Assembly (NCBI GenBank): GCA_028703175.1
Contig: JAQVNJ010000034.1
Location: 1 to 48,391, forward strand
DNA: 48,391 nucleotides
Direction of reading: 5' to 3'
Source: JAAYCB01 sp012744395
Lineage (GTDB): Bacteria > Planctomycetota > Planctomycetia > Pirellulales > Thermoguttaceae
A program made the position numbers and the translations under genes. The notes beneath the pieces were generated by a model, which saw only the letters and a list, made by a program, of their open reading frames with translations, did no database searches and was not told the DNA's origin. This document shows positions 39,471 through 48,391 of the stretch, piece after piece (the stretch's first letter is position 1; every line of letters starts with the position of its first letter).

Positions 39471-40166
39471 ATGCGATGGCTTCTGCTTGCGGCAGTCAGT
39501 GTCTCCGTTGCCCTGGCCCGCGCCGAGGGCGCCGAACCGGCGGCGGATCCCCGCCAGCTCTCCGAGCAGGAGCGGCAAGAGGGTTTCGTGCCCCTGTTCG
39601 ATGGCAAGACGCTCAACGGCTGGGTGGGGGTCAAGGGGAGCACCGACAGCTACTACGTCCGCGACGGGCTGCTGATCTGCAAGAAGGACGGCAAGGAGCA
39701 CATTTTCACCGAGAGAGAGTTCGCCGATTTCATCCTCCGGCTCGACATCCAGTTCGAGCCCGGCGGAAACAACGGCGTGGGAATCCGCACGAAGATCAGC
39801 CGCGCGCCTCACCTGGAGGGGATGGAGATCCAGGTGCTCGACGACGACGCTCCCAAGCACGCCGCGATCCACGCCTACCAGCATCACGGTTCGATCTACG
39901 GCGTGGTGCCGGCCAGGCCCGGCCACCTCAAGCCGGCTGGAGAGTGGAACCAGGAAGAGATCATCTGCCAGGGGCGGCGGGTCAAGGTGATCCTGAACGG
40001 CACGGTGATCGTCGACGCCAACCTCGACGACTACGCCGGCAAGCCGGGGATGGACGGCCAGGACCACCCCGGGCTGCTCTACACCAAGGGCCACATCGGC
40101 CTGCACGCCCACGGCAACGGCGAGGAAGTGGCTTTCCGCAACCTCCGCATCAAGGAGCTGAAGTAG
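39471..40166 (+). CDS. Secreted DUF1080 protein
   Basis: This 231-residue protein has a signal peptide (MRWLLLAAVSVSVALARA) and one DUF1080 domain: 'PLFDGKTLNGWVGVKGSTDS', 'LRLDIQFEPGGNNGVGIRT', 'GMEIQVLDDDAPKHA', 'YQHHGSIYG' and 'VAFRNLRIKEL'. It is a distant paralogue of the gene at 1208 and nearer the common planctomycete form with the 'NNGVGIR' and 'GMEIQVLDD' strands. The likely role is binding or cleaving (3-keto-)glycosides outside the cytoplasm. The ATG at 39471 has AGAAAGGA upstream and begins the signal peptide; an in-frame TTG at 39453 is rejected. Confidence 0.9.
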   Translation: MRWLLLAAVSVSVALARAEGAEPAADPRQLSEQERQEGFVPLFDGKTLNGWVGVKGSTDSYYVRDGLLICKKDGKEHIFTEREFADFILRLDIQFEPGGNNGVGIRTKISRAPHLEGMEIQVLDDDAPKHAAIHAYQHHGSIYGVVPARPGHLKPAGEWNQEEIICQGRRVKVILNGTVIVDANLDDYAGKPGMDGQDHPGLLYTKGHIGLHAHGNGEEVAFRNLRIKELK

Positions 40167-40205
40167 GAGCCGGCGGGCGGTTGTCTCGTGGACCGCGACC
40201 GGCTC
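40167..40205. terminator. Hairpin in the convergent gap, possible bidirectional terminator
   Basis: GAGCCGG (40167-40173) pairs with CCGGCTC (40199-40205), and GCGGT (40177-40181) with ACCGC (40192-40196). It lies right after the DUF1080 stop and touches the stop of the giant gene. There is no T-run, so termination is uncertain. Confidence 0.35.
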
Positions 40206-43200
40206 AGATCTCGTCCCAGCCGCCATCGAGCATGAGGAAGTCGACGGTGGCGTCCACGTCTTTCTTGTTCCGCGGCGAATCGCCGTAGTCGTTCACCGCC
40301 CTGACGACGTCGAAGCCGAGGGCGTCGTACATCTGGGTCATCGCCGATCCGTCGGCCGGCTTGGAGAGGCTTGCCCAGGTTTCGCCGTCGAGATACCCGG
40401 CGACCAGCAGATCGACCAGCACCGTGTCGTGCATGCGGACATAGTCGTACTTCTCGGCCCCGGCCGAGGCGATGGCGTGGACGAGGGAGAACGCGCGGCC
40501 GGTGAAGATCGGCGTATCCGCCTGCCGCGGGCTCATCTCGGCCTTGTGCGCCCGGAGCACGACCTTGTCGTCGCCCGGACTGTCGAACAGGTTGAGGGTG
40601 TCGCTGCCACCCCAGACACTGTAGGCGATCGTGCTTTCGAAGCCCCGGATCGTCGCTTTCTTGCGCGCGATTCCCGGCTTCTCCAGGTTGCTCCCCGTGA
40701 CGATCGTGACTTCGTCATACGAGGCGTTCACCGTGTCGTCGGCGGCGGAATCGAAGATCCGGGCAAGGTCGCCGCCGCCGTTGGACAAGACGGTGATTTC
40801 CTCAAATCCCTTGGTGCGGAGGAAGTACGGCTGATCCGTGGCGCTCCAGTTGGAGACGCGGACCGTGTCCTTGGTCGTCTCCCTGCCGACGGCGTCGCCG
40901 ACCTTGACCTTGTCGATGCCCGTCGAATCCTGCATCTCGGCAACGTCGCGGCCGCCGGCGCCGTCCGCGCCGCCGGTGCTGGTGGCGTAGCCCAGGCTGA
41001 CGTAGAATCCGTAGCCGGCATGGGAATAACCCGGGCCGGTGAGCGTCGCCAATCGCGGCGCGACCGTGAAGACGTCGTCGCCCGGCGAGTCGTACATCTG
41101 GATGTAGTCTTCGCCGCCGCCGCTGTGGGCGACGAGGTTTTCGGCCAGGGCGTTGACGAAGAACCCGGTCTTGTCGAATTCGAGCACGCCGGAATAGAAC
41201 TCGCCGCGGCCGGTGAAGAACCGCGCCGACTGGTCCGCCGCGTCGCCGTAGAACGTTGCCGTGTCGTTGCCCAGCCCGCCGTCGAAGTCGACCGTGTCGA
41301 CCGCGCCGGCGACGGCGGCGAAGAGATACTCCGTGCCGTTGATCCGCACGTAGTGCCCTTCGGCCAGCTCGAACTCGAACAGGTCGTCCGCGTCGGTGCC
41401 GTGGACGGTCAGCGCGGCCCCGGCTTGCTCGACGAGGTTCGTCAGGCGCAGATCGACATCGGCCGCCCCGCCGGAGAGCTTCAAATAGTAGCTCGCGCCG
41501 GCCGTGACGAGGAAGTCGGCGCCGCCGGTGCTCGGACCATCGGCCAGAGCGGCCACGGCGGCTTGCGACGCGTCGAACAGATCGACCGCGGCGGCGGCCG
41601 CGCCCGAGCCGCCCAGCTCGACCGTCAAGAGGCCGTCGTGGGCCGCGTCGAGCCGGTACCAGAGGTCGCCGGCCGCCGGGTCCTGATTGACCAGGTCGTC
41701 GCGGAAATCGACCGTGCCGAGGTCGTTGACGATGTTGACGGTCCTTGAGACCAGCGCCGCGCCGCCGTCGTCGTCGGTGATGGTGGCCTGGATCGTGAAC
41801 CGGCCGCCACCCGCGTAAACGTGGGTCGCCTCGAACGTGCCGGCCTCCTGGTTGACCGCCGCGGCGGAGACCTGCCCGTCGCCCCAGGCGATCGAGACCT
41901 CGTGGGTGTCGAGCGCGCCGGGATCGCTGAAGCTGCCGGCGACGACGACCGTGCCGGCGCCGATCAGCACCTGGCCGTCGAGCGTGATCGAGGGGCTGAC
42001 CTGAAGGTCGCCGGCGACCGGATCGAGATTGGCGATCGTGACGGTCGTCGTCGCCAGGTCCTTTATGCCTGTCTGGTCGGTGACCCGCAGGGCGATCGTC
42101 CGCACGCCGTCGTCGGCGAACGTGACCAGCGGTTGAGCCCCGCTGGCGTCGACCTGGAACGTGACGCCGTCGTAGTCCAGGTCCCACTCGTAGATCAGTC
42201 CCGGCTGATCATCGGTCGAGCCGGTGCCATCGAGCGTGATCGGACTCCCCTCATCGGCGGTGTAAGGCCCGCCGGCATCGGCCAGCGGGGGCTGATTCAT
42301 CGTGATCATGAGCGTCGTCGCGTCCGTGCTGAATGCGCCGAACTGGTCCTCCACCCGCAGGGCGATCGTCACCGGCGTATCCAGCGGGAAGCTGAAGGCC
42401 TCGGCCGGGATCGTCGGCGCCGCGCCGCTGGCATCGTCGAACTGGCCGTCGCCGTCGAGATCCCAGAGGTAGGAGACGATGCTGTCGCCGTAGCCGTCGA
42501 GCTCGTCCTGGTCGAAGCTTCCCTGGCCGTCGAGCACGATCGGCCCGGAGACGCCGAACACGTAGGGCCCGCCGGCGTCGGCCACCGGGGCGCGGTTGCC
42601 CAGGCTGACGTCGATCGTGAGCACCGCGATGTCGGTCTTCTCGTCCGGGCTGTCATCCGTGACCCGCAGGGCCGCGAGATAGCTGCCGAACTGGGGATAG
42701 GCGTGGGAGACGGCCGCGCCCGTGGCGTCGACGTCGAACGTGACGCCGTCGTAGTCGAAGTCCCACTCGTAGGTGGCGATTCCCGCTTCCGGCTGTCCGT
42801 GATACGACCCGCTCGCGTCGAAGGCGACCGGCACGTTGCAGGCCACGGGATTGGGCAGGGCCGTGAAGACGGCGACCGGCTGGTTGTCGTAGATCGCCAG
42901 CGTCGTGCTGTCCGAATCGCTGGCGCCCAGCTTGTCAACCACGGTCAGCGTGACCGGCAGCTCGCTGCCCACGGGCAGCCCCATCGCGACCAGTTGAGCC
43001 CAGGTGAGGCTGACCGTCGGCGTGTTGACCGGCAGGACGTTGCCGTCAATCGACCACTCGTAACTGGCGATCTGGTCGCCGAAGGCCGTGTTGGGATCGG
43101 ACGATCCGCTGCCGTCGAGCACGATGCCCGATCCGGCCTCGACCACGTAGGGGCCGCCCGCGTCGGCCGTCGGGGCCTGGTTGCCCTGGTCGACCGTGAT

Positions 43201-46200
43201 CACCAGCGGCTCGTCGAGGAAGTCCCGCTTGGCCGGGCTGTTGTCGTCCGTCACCCGCAGCATCACGTTGTAGACGCCGAAGGCGTCGTAGGTGAATCCG
43301 GCGCTGGGCGTCGCCGAGCTCGCCTCGGGATTGAAGGAGCCGTCGTAATGGAAGTCCCATTCGTACTGTACGATGCTGCGATCGGGCCGGTCGTGCCACG
43401 ATCCGCTGGCGTCGAAGTCGATCGTCTGGCCGGGCGCGGCCGGGTTGGGCGTCGCCGTGGCAACCGCCGTGGGCATATTTTCAAACACCCGCAGCGTGGC
43501 CGTATCCACGCTCTTGGCGCCGAGCGAGTCGGTCACCTCCAGTTCGATCGTATAGGCGCCGGCAACGCCGAGCCCGAGCCCGATCAATTGATTCCAGGAC
43601 ACGAGGACCTCGGCGCCGAAGGCGTCGTCGACGCCGTCGCGGTCCAAGTCCCAGGCATAGGTGACGATCTGGTCGCCCCAGGCGGGATTGTCCGGGTTGG
43701 TCGAGTTGCCGCCGTTGAGAATCACGCCTTCGCCGACGTTGACCCAATAGGGCCCATCGGCGCGGGCCACCGGCGGCAAGTTGCTGTCCGTGACATCGAT
43801 CGTCACGCTGACCACGTCGGTTTTCGGCGGCACGTTGTTGTCCGTCACCCGCAGCACGGCCGTGTACTGGCCGAACTTCGGGTAGGCATAGTAGGCGTGC
43901 CCGAACCCGGCGTCGCCGAGGTTCTGAACCAGGTCGTAGGCGCCGTCGGCATTGAAATCCCACTCGTACTTGACGATCTGCTTGTCGAACTTCGGCTCGC
44001 CCCGGTCGTGCGTCGAGAGGGTGCCGTCGAAGTGGAGCGGTTCCTCCGGCGCGAACGGCGCGGGGTCGCCCGGCCCCACCGTGCTGGTGACGCTCAGCGC
44101 CGCGGTCGGCTGGTTGTCGAAGATCAGCAGGTCGGCCGTGGCGATCTGGCTCCATGCGCCGAAGCTGTCGATCACGCGGAGGTAGATCGGCAGCGGCCCT
44201 TCCGGCCGCGGCTGCGGCACCCCGATAATGTCGAACCACGGCCAGGCGATCGTATCAATCGCCTGGGTGGTGACGAATTGCGGATTCCAGCTCAACGGAT
44301 TGGCCGGATCGTACTGGAAGTCCCACTCGTAGCGGACGATCGCGTCGGGCGCGAGGTTCACGTCGGTGGAACCCGAGGCGTCGAGCACCAGGTTCTCATT
44401 CGTGTTGATCCAGTAGGGACCGCCGGCGTCGGCCACCGGCGCGGTGTCCAGGAACACGCGATGGTCCTCGACCTCGCCGTCGGCGGCCAGGCCATACGGC
44501 GTGAGCGCCTGGCCGTCCGCTCCCTTGCCCGTGCTCGTGATCCGCACCCGGGCGTAGGCATCGCCCGTGTAGCCCTGGTCGGGCACGGTGAAATTGTAGC
44601 GGAAGGGCGTCGCGCTGGCCGGCACGGACTGTTGCGGCAAGTGCTCGGAAAGCTGGTCGAAGACGCCGTCGCCGTTGAAGTCGATCCACACGTCGACATA
44701 ACCGCCCCGCGGCGCGAGGACCTCATACCAGGCGTCGACATTCGCGTTGCCGAGCCAGAACAGCTGGCTGAAGACAGCGCCGTCTTCATCGTCGCTCCCG
44801 CGGAGATCGTCCCCGTCGGCAAGCACGCTCGGCGCGCCGTCGACGTCGTGGTCCACCAAGGCGCCCAGGTAGGGACCGGCCGGATCGATCACGTGCCGCG
44901 CCCCGTCCGAGGCCCGCAGCGTCCCGTAGCTGTCCGGCGCGTCGCCGTAATCGATCTCCTCGATCGTGAACAGGTGATCCTCGACCTCGCCGCTCAAGGC
45001 AAGGCCGAAGGGCGTCAGCGGCTGGCCGTCGGCCCCCAGGCCGTCGGACGTGATGCGGAACCGCGCGAAGGTCGTTCCCGGCACGGCCGTCTGCGGCACG
45101 AGGAACGAGACGCTGCTCGTGCCGGCGGCAACGGACTGGTGAACGACGTGTTCATCGGCGTCCCATTTGCCGTTGTCGTTGAAGTCCATCCAGGCATCGA
45201 CGATACCGCCCGGCCCGCTGACGTTGAGCGAGAACTCGGCGATCTCGCCGGGGATCAGCCGCCCGACGAGGTTGATGTCGCCCTGCTCGTCATTGCCCGG
45301 ATAGGCGTCCGTGTCGTTGTCGTCGCCGGTGGCGTCGGCGGTCGGCTGGCCATCGGCGTCGTGGTCGGGCAGCGGCCCGAAGAACGGGCCGACCGTCACA
45401 TGCCGCGCGCCGTCGCTGGCCCGCAGCGTCCCGTAACTATCGGGGGCGTCGCCGTAGTCAATCCCGGAAATCAGAATCCTGTAGTCTTCCACCTCGCCGT
45501 CGTCGGCCAGGCCCGTCGGCTGGAGATTGCCGGCCGAGCTGATGCGGAACCGGGCGTAGGTGTAGCCGATCCGCGCCGTATCGGGCACGGTGAACACAAT
45601 ATCCTGCGTGCCGTTGACCGTCACGCTGCCGGAGCCGAACAGGTACTCGTCGGCCTCGAGCGTGCCGTTCTGGTTGTAATCGATCCAGCCGTCGAGCTTC
45701 GCCTCTCCGCTGGCGTAGACGGTGATCGTGGCCGTCTCGCCCGGCATGAAATAGGTCTTCGCCACGACGCCGTCTTCATCAGCCCGACCGTTAGAATCGT
45801 CGCCGTCGGCGCCCACGCTCGGCTGCCCATCGTCTTCCGCATCGGTCGCCGTGCCGGACTGGCTCATCCAGGGACCCGTGATGATATGCCGCGCGCCGTC
45901 GCTTGCCCAAACCGTCGAGTCGAGCAGCGCGTCTCCATAATCCAGCGCCACGATCCCATACTGGTAGTCTTCCACCTCGCCCGAGTAGGCGATCCCTTCG
46001 ACCGGCAGCGTCCAATCCGCATCGAGCGCCGTGCGGACCGCGTGTTCCGTCTCGCCAATCAGCCGGAAGCGGGCGTCGATCGCGCCGGGGTCGATCCCCT
46101 CATGGGGCACGAAGAAGTCGATCGTCGCCGTCTCGCCGGCGGCAATCGCCAGGCCGTCGGCGATCTGCTCGTTCCACGGGTTGGCGACGCCGTTCTGCGT

Positions 46201-48391
46201 CTCGCTGCCCGAGTCGCCCCAGACGCCGTCGCCGTTGTAGTCGATCCAGGCGTAGAGATACCCGCCCTCGGGCGAATCCTCGCCGACCGTGACCTGGAGC
46301 TGCGCCCATTGGCCGGGGATAAGCTCCGCCGTCGGGTTGCCCAGCCAGTCGAGCAGCACGACGCCGTCTTCATCGGCCGGCGCGGTACCCGCGGCGTTGT
46401 CGTCTTCCTGCCCGTCGTGTTCCCAATCCGGCGGGGTGCCCAGCCACGGGCCGGCGATCACGTGCCGCGCCCCGTCGTCCGCCCAGATCGTCGGGCCGCT
46501 GGCCGCGTCGCCGTAGTCGACTTCCAGAAGCGTGTAGACGTAGTCTTCCACCTCGCCCGAGTAGGCGACGCCGTCCACGGTCAAGCTCGCATCGTCGCGG
46601 GCGGCGTACTCCGTCTCGCTGATCAGCCGGAAGCGGGCGTTGACCTCGCCGGGGTCGATCCCCTCATGGGGCACGAAGAAGTCGATCGTCGCCGTCTCGC
46701 CGGCGGCAATCGCCAGGCCGTCGGCGATCTGCTCGTTCCACGGGTTGGCGACGCCGTTCTGCGTCTCGCTGCCCGAGCCAGCCCAGAGCCCGTCGCCGTC
46801 GTAGTCGATCCAGGCGTAGAGCCGGCCGCCCTCGGGCGAATCCGCCGCGACGGTCACCTCGATCTTGGCCCATTGGCCGGGGATAAGCTCCGCCGTCGGG
46901 TTGCCCAGCCAGTCGAGCAGCACGACGCCGTCTTCATCGGCCGGCGCGGTACCCGCGGCGTTGTCGTCTTCCTGCCCGTCGTATTCCCAGTCCGGCAGGG
47001 TATCGCCCGTGCTCATCCACGGACCGGCGATCACGTGCCGCGCGCCGTCGTCCGCCCAGATTGTCGGGCCGTTGGCCGCGTCGCCGTAGTCGACTTCCAG
47101 AAGCGTGTAGACGTAGTCTTCCACCTCGCCCGTGTAGGCGATCGTGCCCACCGGCAGCGTCCATTCCGCATCGAGCGTCGTGCGGATCGCGTGTTCCGAC
47201 TCGCCGATCAGGCGGAAGCGGGCGTTGATCGCGCCCGGGTCGATCCCCTCATGGGGCACGAAGAAGTCGATCGTCGCCGTCTCGCCAGCGGCAATCGCCA
47301 GGCCGTCGGCGATCTGCTCGTTCCAGCCGTAGGAGTCTTCACCCTGGGTCTCGCTGCCCGAGCCGCCCCAGAGGCCATCGCCGTTGTAGTCGATCCAGGC
47401 GTAGAGGTATCCGCCCTCGGGCGAGCCGGCGTTGACGGTGACTTGAATCGTCGCCCACTCGCCCGGCACGAGCTCCGCCGTCGGGTTGCCCAGCCAGTCG
47501 AGCAGCACGACGCCGTCTTCATCGGCCGGCGCGGTACCCGCGGCGTTGTCGTCTTCCTGGCCGTCGTGCTCCCAGTCCGGCAGGGTGCCCAGCCACGGGC
47601 CGGCGATCACGTGCCGCGCGCCGTCGTCCGCCCAGATCGTCGGGCCGTTGGCCGCGTCGCCATAGTCGACCTCGACAATCGTATAGACGTAGTCTTCCAC
47701 CTCGCCCGTGTAGGCGATCTCGCCCACCGGCAGCGTCCATTCCGCATCGAGCGTCGTGCGGATCGCGTGTTCCGACTCGCCAATCAGTCGGAAGCGGGCG
47801 TCGATCGCGCCCGGGTCGATCCCCTCATGGGGCACGAAGAAGTCGATCGTCGCCGTCTCGCCGGCGGCAATCGCCAGGCCGTCGGCGATCTGCTCGTTCC
47901 AGCCGTAGGAGTCTTCACCCTGGGTCTCGCTGCCCGAGCCGCCCCAGAGGCCATCGCCGTTGTAGTCGATCCAGGCGTAGAGATACCCGCCCTCGGGCGA
48001 ATCCTCGCCGACCGTGACCTGGAGCTGCGCCCACTCGCCCGGCACGAGCTCTGCCGTCGGGTTGCCCAGCACGTCGAGCAGCACGACGCCGTCTTCGTCC
48101 GCCGGCGCGGTACCCGCGGCGTTGTCGTCTTCCTGGCCGTCGTGTTCCCAGTCCGGCGGGGTGCCCAGCCACGGGCCGGCGATCACGTGCCGCGCCCCGT
48201 CGTCCGCCCAGATCGTCGGGCCGTTGGCCGCGTCGCCGTAGTCGACTTCCAGAAGCGTGTAGACGTAGTCTTCCACCTCGCCCGAGTAGGCGATCCCTTC
48301 GACCGGCAGCGTCCAATCCGCATCGAGCGCCGTGCGGACCGCGTGTTCCGTCTCGCCAATCAGCCGGAAGCGGGCGTCGATCGCGCCGGGG
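40204..48391 (-). CDS. Giant GEVED/PKD surface protein, 5' end outside window
   Basis: The frame is open from the right edge to a stop at 40204, more than 2,700 residues with the N-terminus missing. Order seen: GEVED domains (each with 'YGDA', 'DGARHV', 'DEDGV', 'WIDYNGDG', 'ARFR' and 'GEVEDY'), seven complete plus one partial unit to about 44460; then nine PKD-like domains ('ADAGGPY', 'YEWDFDYDG', 'LRVTDD'), alternating two types, to about 41730; then a PPC-like domain ('LWYRLDAAHDGLLTVEL'); then an acidic repeat region with 'QMYDSPGDD', 'RIFDSAADD' and 'NLFDSPGDD'; and the end 'DFLMLDGGWDEI'. Acidic 'DxNGDG' loops suggest calcium binding. It is probably a secreted or cell-surface adhesin-like protein; no anchor motif or dockerin is seen. 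Confidence 0.9.
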   Translation of the reverse strand, partial: PGAIDARFRLIGETEHAVRTALDADWTLPVEGIAYSGEVEDYVYTLLEVDYGDAANGPTIWADDGARHVIAGPWLGTPPDWEHDGQEDDNAAGTAPADEDGVVLLDVLGNPTAELVPGEWAQLQVTVGEDSPEGGYLYAWIDYNGDGLWGGSGSETQGEDSYGWNEQIADGLAIAAGETATIDFFVPHEGIDPGAIDARFRLIGESEHAIRTTLDAEWTLPVGEIAYTGEVEDYVYTIVEVDYGDAANGPTIWADDGARHVIAGPWLGTLPDWEHDGQEDDNAAGTAPADEDGVVLLDWLGNPTAELVPGEWATIQVTVNAGSPEGGYLYAWIDYNGDGLWGGSGSETQGEDSYGWNEQIADGLAIAAGETATIDFFVPHEGIDPGAINARFRLIGESEHAIRTTLDAEWTLPVGTIAYTGEVEDYVYTLLEVDYGDAANGPTIWADDGARHVIAGPWMSTGDTLPDWEYDGQEDDNAAGTAPADEDGVVLLDWLGNPTAELIPGQWAKIEVTVAADSPEGGRLYAWIDYDGDGLWAGSGSETQNGVANPWNEQIADGLAIAAGETATIDFFVPHEGIDPGEVNARFRLISETEYAARDDASLTVDGVAYSGEVEDYVYTLLEVDYGDAASGPTIWADDGARHVIAGPWLGTPPDWEHDGQEDDNAAGTAPADEDGVVLLDWLGNPTAELIPGQWAQLQVTVGEDSPEGGYLYAWIDYNGDGVWGDSGSETQNGVANPWNEQIADGLAIAAGETATIDFFVPHEGIDPGAIDARFRLIGETEHAVRTALDADWTLPVEGIAYSGEVEDYQYGIVALDYGDALLDSTVWASDGARHIITGPWMSQSGTATDAEDDGQPSVGADGDDSNGRADEDGVVAKTYFMPGETATITVYASGEAKLDGWIDYNQNGTLEADEYLFGSGSVTVNGTQDIVFTVPDTARIGYTYARFRISSAGNLQPTGLADDGEVEDYRILISGIDYGDAPDSYGTLRASDGARHVTVGPFFGPLPDHDADGQPTADATGDDNDTDAYPGNDEQGDINLVGRLIPGEIAEFSLNVSGPGGIVDAWMDFNDNGKWDADEHVVHQSVAAGTSSVSFLVPQTAVPGTTFARFRITSDGLGADGQPLTPFGLALSGEVEDHLFTIEEIDYGDAPDSYGTLRASDGARHVIDPAGPYLGALVDHDVDGAPSVLADGDDLRGSDDEDGAVFSQLFWLGNANVDAWYEVLAPRGGYVDVWIDFNGDGVFDQLSEHLPQQSVPASATPFRYNFTVPDQGYTGDAYARVRITSTGKGADGQALTPYGLAADGEVEDHRVFLDTAPVADAGGPYWINTNENLVLDASGSTDVNLAPDAIVRYEWDFQYDPANPLSWNPQFVTTQAIDTIAWPWFDIIGVPQPRPEGPLPIYLRVIDSFGAWSQIATADLLIFDNQPTAALSVTSTVGPGDPAPFAPEEPLHFDGTLSTHDRGEPKFDKQIVKYEWDFNADGAYDLVQNLGDAGFGHAYYAYPKFGQYTAVLRVTDNNVPPKTDVVSVTIDVTDSNLPPVARADGPYWVNVGEGVILNGGNSTNPDNPAWGDQIVTYAWDLDRDGVDDAFGAEVLVSWNQLIGLGLGVAGAYTIELEVTDSLGAKSVDTATLRVFENMPTAVATATPNPAAPGQTIDFDASGSWHDRPDRSIVQYEWDFHYDGSFNPEASSATPSAGFTYDAFGVYNVMLRVTDDNSPAKRDFLDEPLVITVDQGNQAPTADAGGPYVVEAGSGIVLDGSGSSDPNTAFGDQIASYEWSIDGNVLPVNTPTVSLTWAQLVAMGLPVGSELPVTLTVVDKLGASDSDSTTLAIYDNQPVAVFTALPNPVACNVPVAFDASGSYHGQPEAGIATYEWDFDYDGVTFDVDATGAAVSHAYPQFGSYLAALRVTDDSPDEKTDIAVLTIDVSLGNRAPVADAGGPYVFGVSGPIVLDGQGSFDQDELDGYGDSIVSYLWDLDGDGQFDDASGAAPTIPAEAFSFPLDTPVTIALRVEDQFGAFSTDATTLMITMNQPPLADAGGPYTADEGSPITLDGTGSTDDQPGLIYEWDLDYDGVTFQVDASGAQPLVTFADDGVRTIALRVTDQTGIKDLATTTVTIANLDPVAGDLQVSPSITLDGQVLIGAGTVVVAGSFSDPGALDTHEVSIAWGDGQVSAAAVNQEAGTFEATHVYAGGGRFTIQATITDDDGGAALVSRTVNIVNDLGTVDFRDDLVNQDPAAGDLWYRLDAAHDGLLTVELGGSGAAAAAVDLFDASQAAVAALADGPSTGGADFLVTAGASYYLKLSGGAADVDLRLTNLVEQAGAALTVHGTDADDLFEFELAEGHYVRINGTEYLFAAVAGAVDTVDFDGGLGNDTATFYGDAADQSARFFTGRGEFYSGVLEFDKTGFFVNALAENLVAHSGGGEDYIQMYDSPGDDVFTVAPRLATLTGPGYSHAGYGFYVSLGYATSTGGADGAGGRDVAEMQDSTGIDKVKVGDAVGRETTKDTVRVSNWSATDQPYFLRTKGFEEITVLSNGGGDLARIFDSAADDTVNASYDEVTIVTGSNLEKPGIARKKATIRGFESTIAYSVWGGSDTLNLFDSPGDDKVVLRAHKAEMSPRQADTPIFTGRAFSLVHAIASAGAEKYDYVRMHDTVLVDLLVAGYLDGETWASLSKPADGSAMTQMYDALGFDVVRAVNDYGDSPRNKKDVDATVDFLMLDGGWDEI
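45970..48391 (-). repeat. Array of near-identical 573-576-bp repeats in the giant gene
   Basis: The GEVED junction 'TTCCACCTCG' (plus strand) recurs at 48271, 47695, 47119, 46546 and 45970, spacings of 576, 576, 573 and 576 bp. The units are very similar at DNA level, encode about 192 residues each, and continue past the window edge. More divergent units of about 480-515 bp follow toward the C-terminus. Confidence 0.9.

Noticed and set aside
40204..48391. Tandem repeats as a CRISPR array
   Set aside because: Units are about 576 bp, coding in one frame, with no short direct repeats and spacers and no cas genes.
1..48391. tRNA, rRNA, insertion sequences or prophage genes
   Set aside because: I looked for tRNA-like cloverleaf ends, transposase motifs and phage structural genes and found none; a covariance-model scan would be needed to exclude small RNAs.

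Overview
The window looks like chromosome from a high-GC planctomycete, most plausibly Pirellulales-like. This is inferred from protein families typical of that group: two secreted DUF1080 proteins, an SHD1/PQQ-propeller protein, a DUF4091 (GH123-like) protein, a YdjY lipoprotein, the TIGR03546/TIGR03545 pair and a giant GEVED/PKD surface protein. I see no rRNA, tRNA, CRISPR array, transposase or phage gene.

Layout. 1-1140 is a gene graveyard: an internally deleted AAA ATPase/DUF4143 gene and a sulfatase remnant. 1208-9013 (+) carries a secreted DUF1080 protein, a ZIP metal transporter, a membrane-anchored esterase, and a tightly coupled pair (SHD1/PQQ propeller plus DUF4091 protein). 9047-14115 (-) is a compact nitric-oxide module read in the order Rrf2-type Fe-S regulator, NnrS, hemerythrin-domain protein, quinol-type NO reductase. 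It starts from a near-consensus promoter whose -10 box, start site and start codon are covered by a perfect 8-11-8 inverted repeat. 14267-16723 (-) has a secreted NHL propeller, a Gfo/Idh/MocA C-terminal remnant and glgC. 17286-22624 (+) has an outer-membrane porin-like protein, an NCS1 permease, an ABC ATPase without a partner, a lone response regulator behind a possible attenuator, and coproheme decarboxylase. 22787-28625 holds a YdjY lipoprotein, a large uncharacterised protein with a possible heparinase II/III-like layout, a lone Flp pilin, and a translationally coupled PfkB kinase plus iron-type alcohol dehydrogenase.

28873-38082 (+) has a truncated DUF433 gene, a secreted jelly-roll-like protein, a second PQQ-like propeller followed closely by aroA, a sugar permease plus ribokinase operon with a clear promoter, a one-helix protein, and the overlapping TIGR03546/TIGR03545 pair. 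38114-40166 has dprA (-) and a second DUF1080 gene (+). The last 8.2 kb (-) is one giant open frame that runs off the right edge: tandem GEVED domains (the first four at near-identical 573-576-bp spacing), nine PKD-like domains and an acidic repeat-rich C-terminus.

The functional themes are polysaccharide or sugar turnover at the cell surface, NO detoxification under a dedicated iron-sulfur repressor, and ongoing gene decay (four remnants). A dispersed palindrome family sits in three intergenic gaps. The most testable candidate regulatory system is the Rrf2 operator/promoter driving nnrS-hemerythrin-qNOR. The most unusual structure is the recently homogenised repeat array of the giant protein. 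I found no clearly new defence or mobile system.
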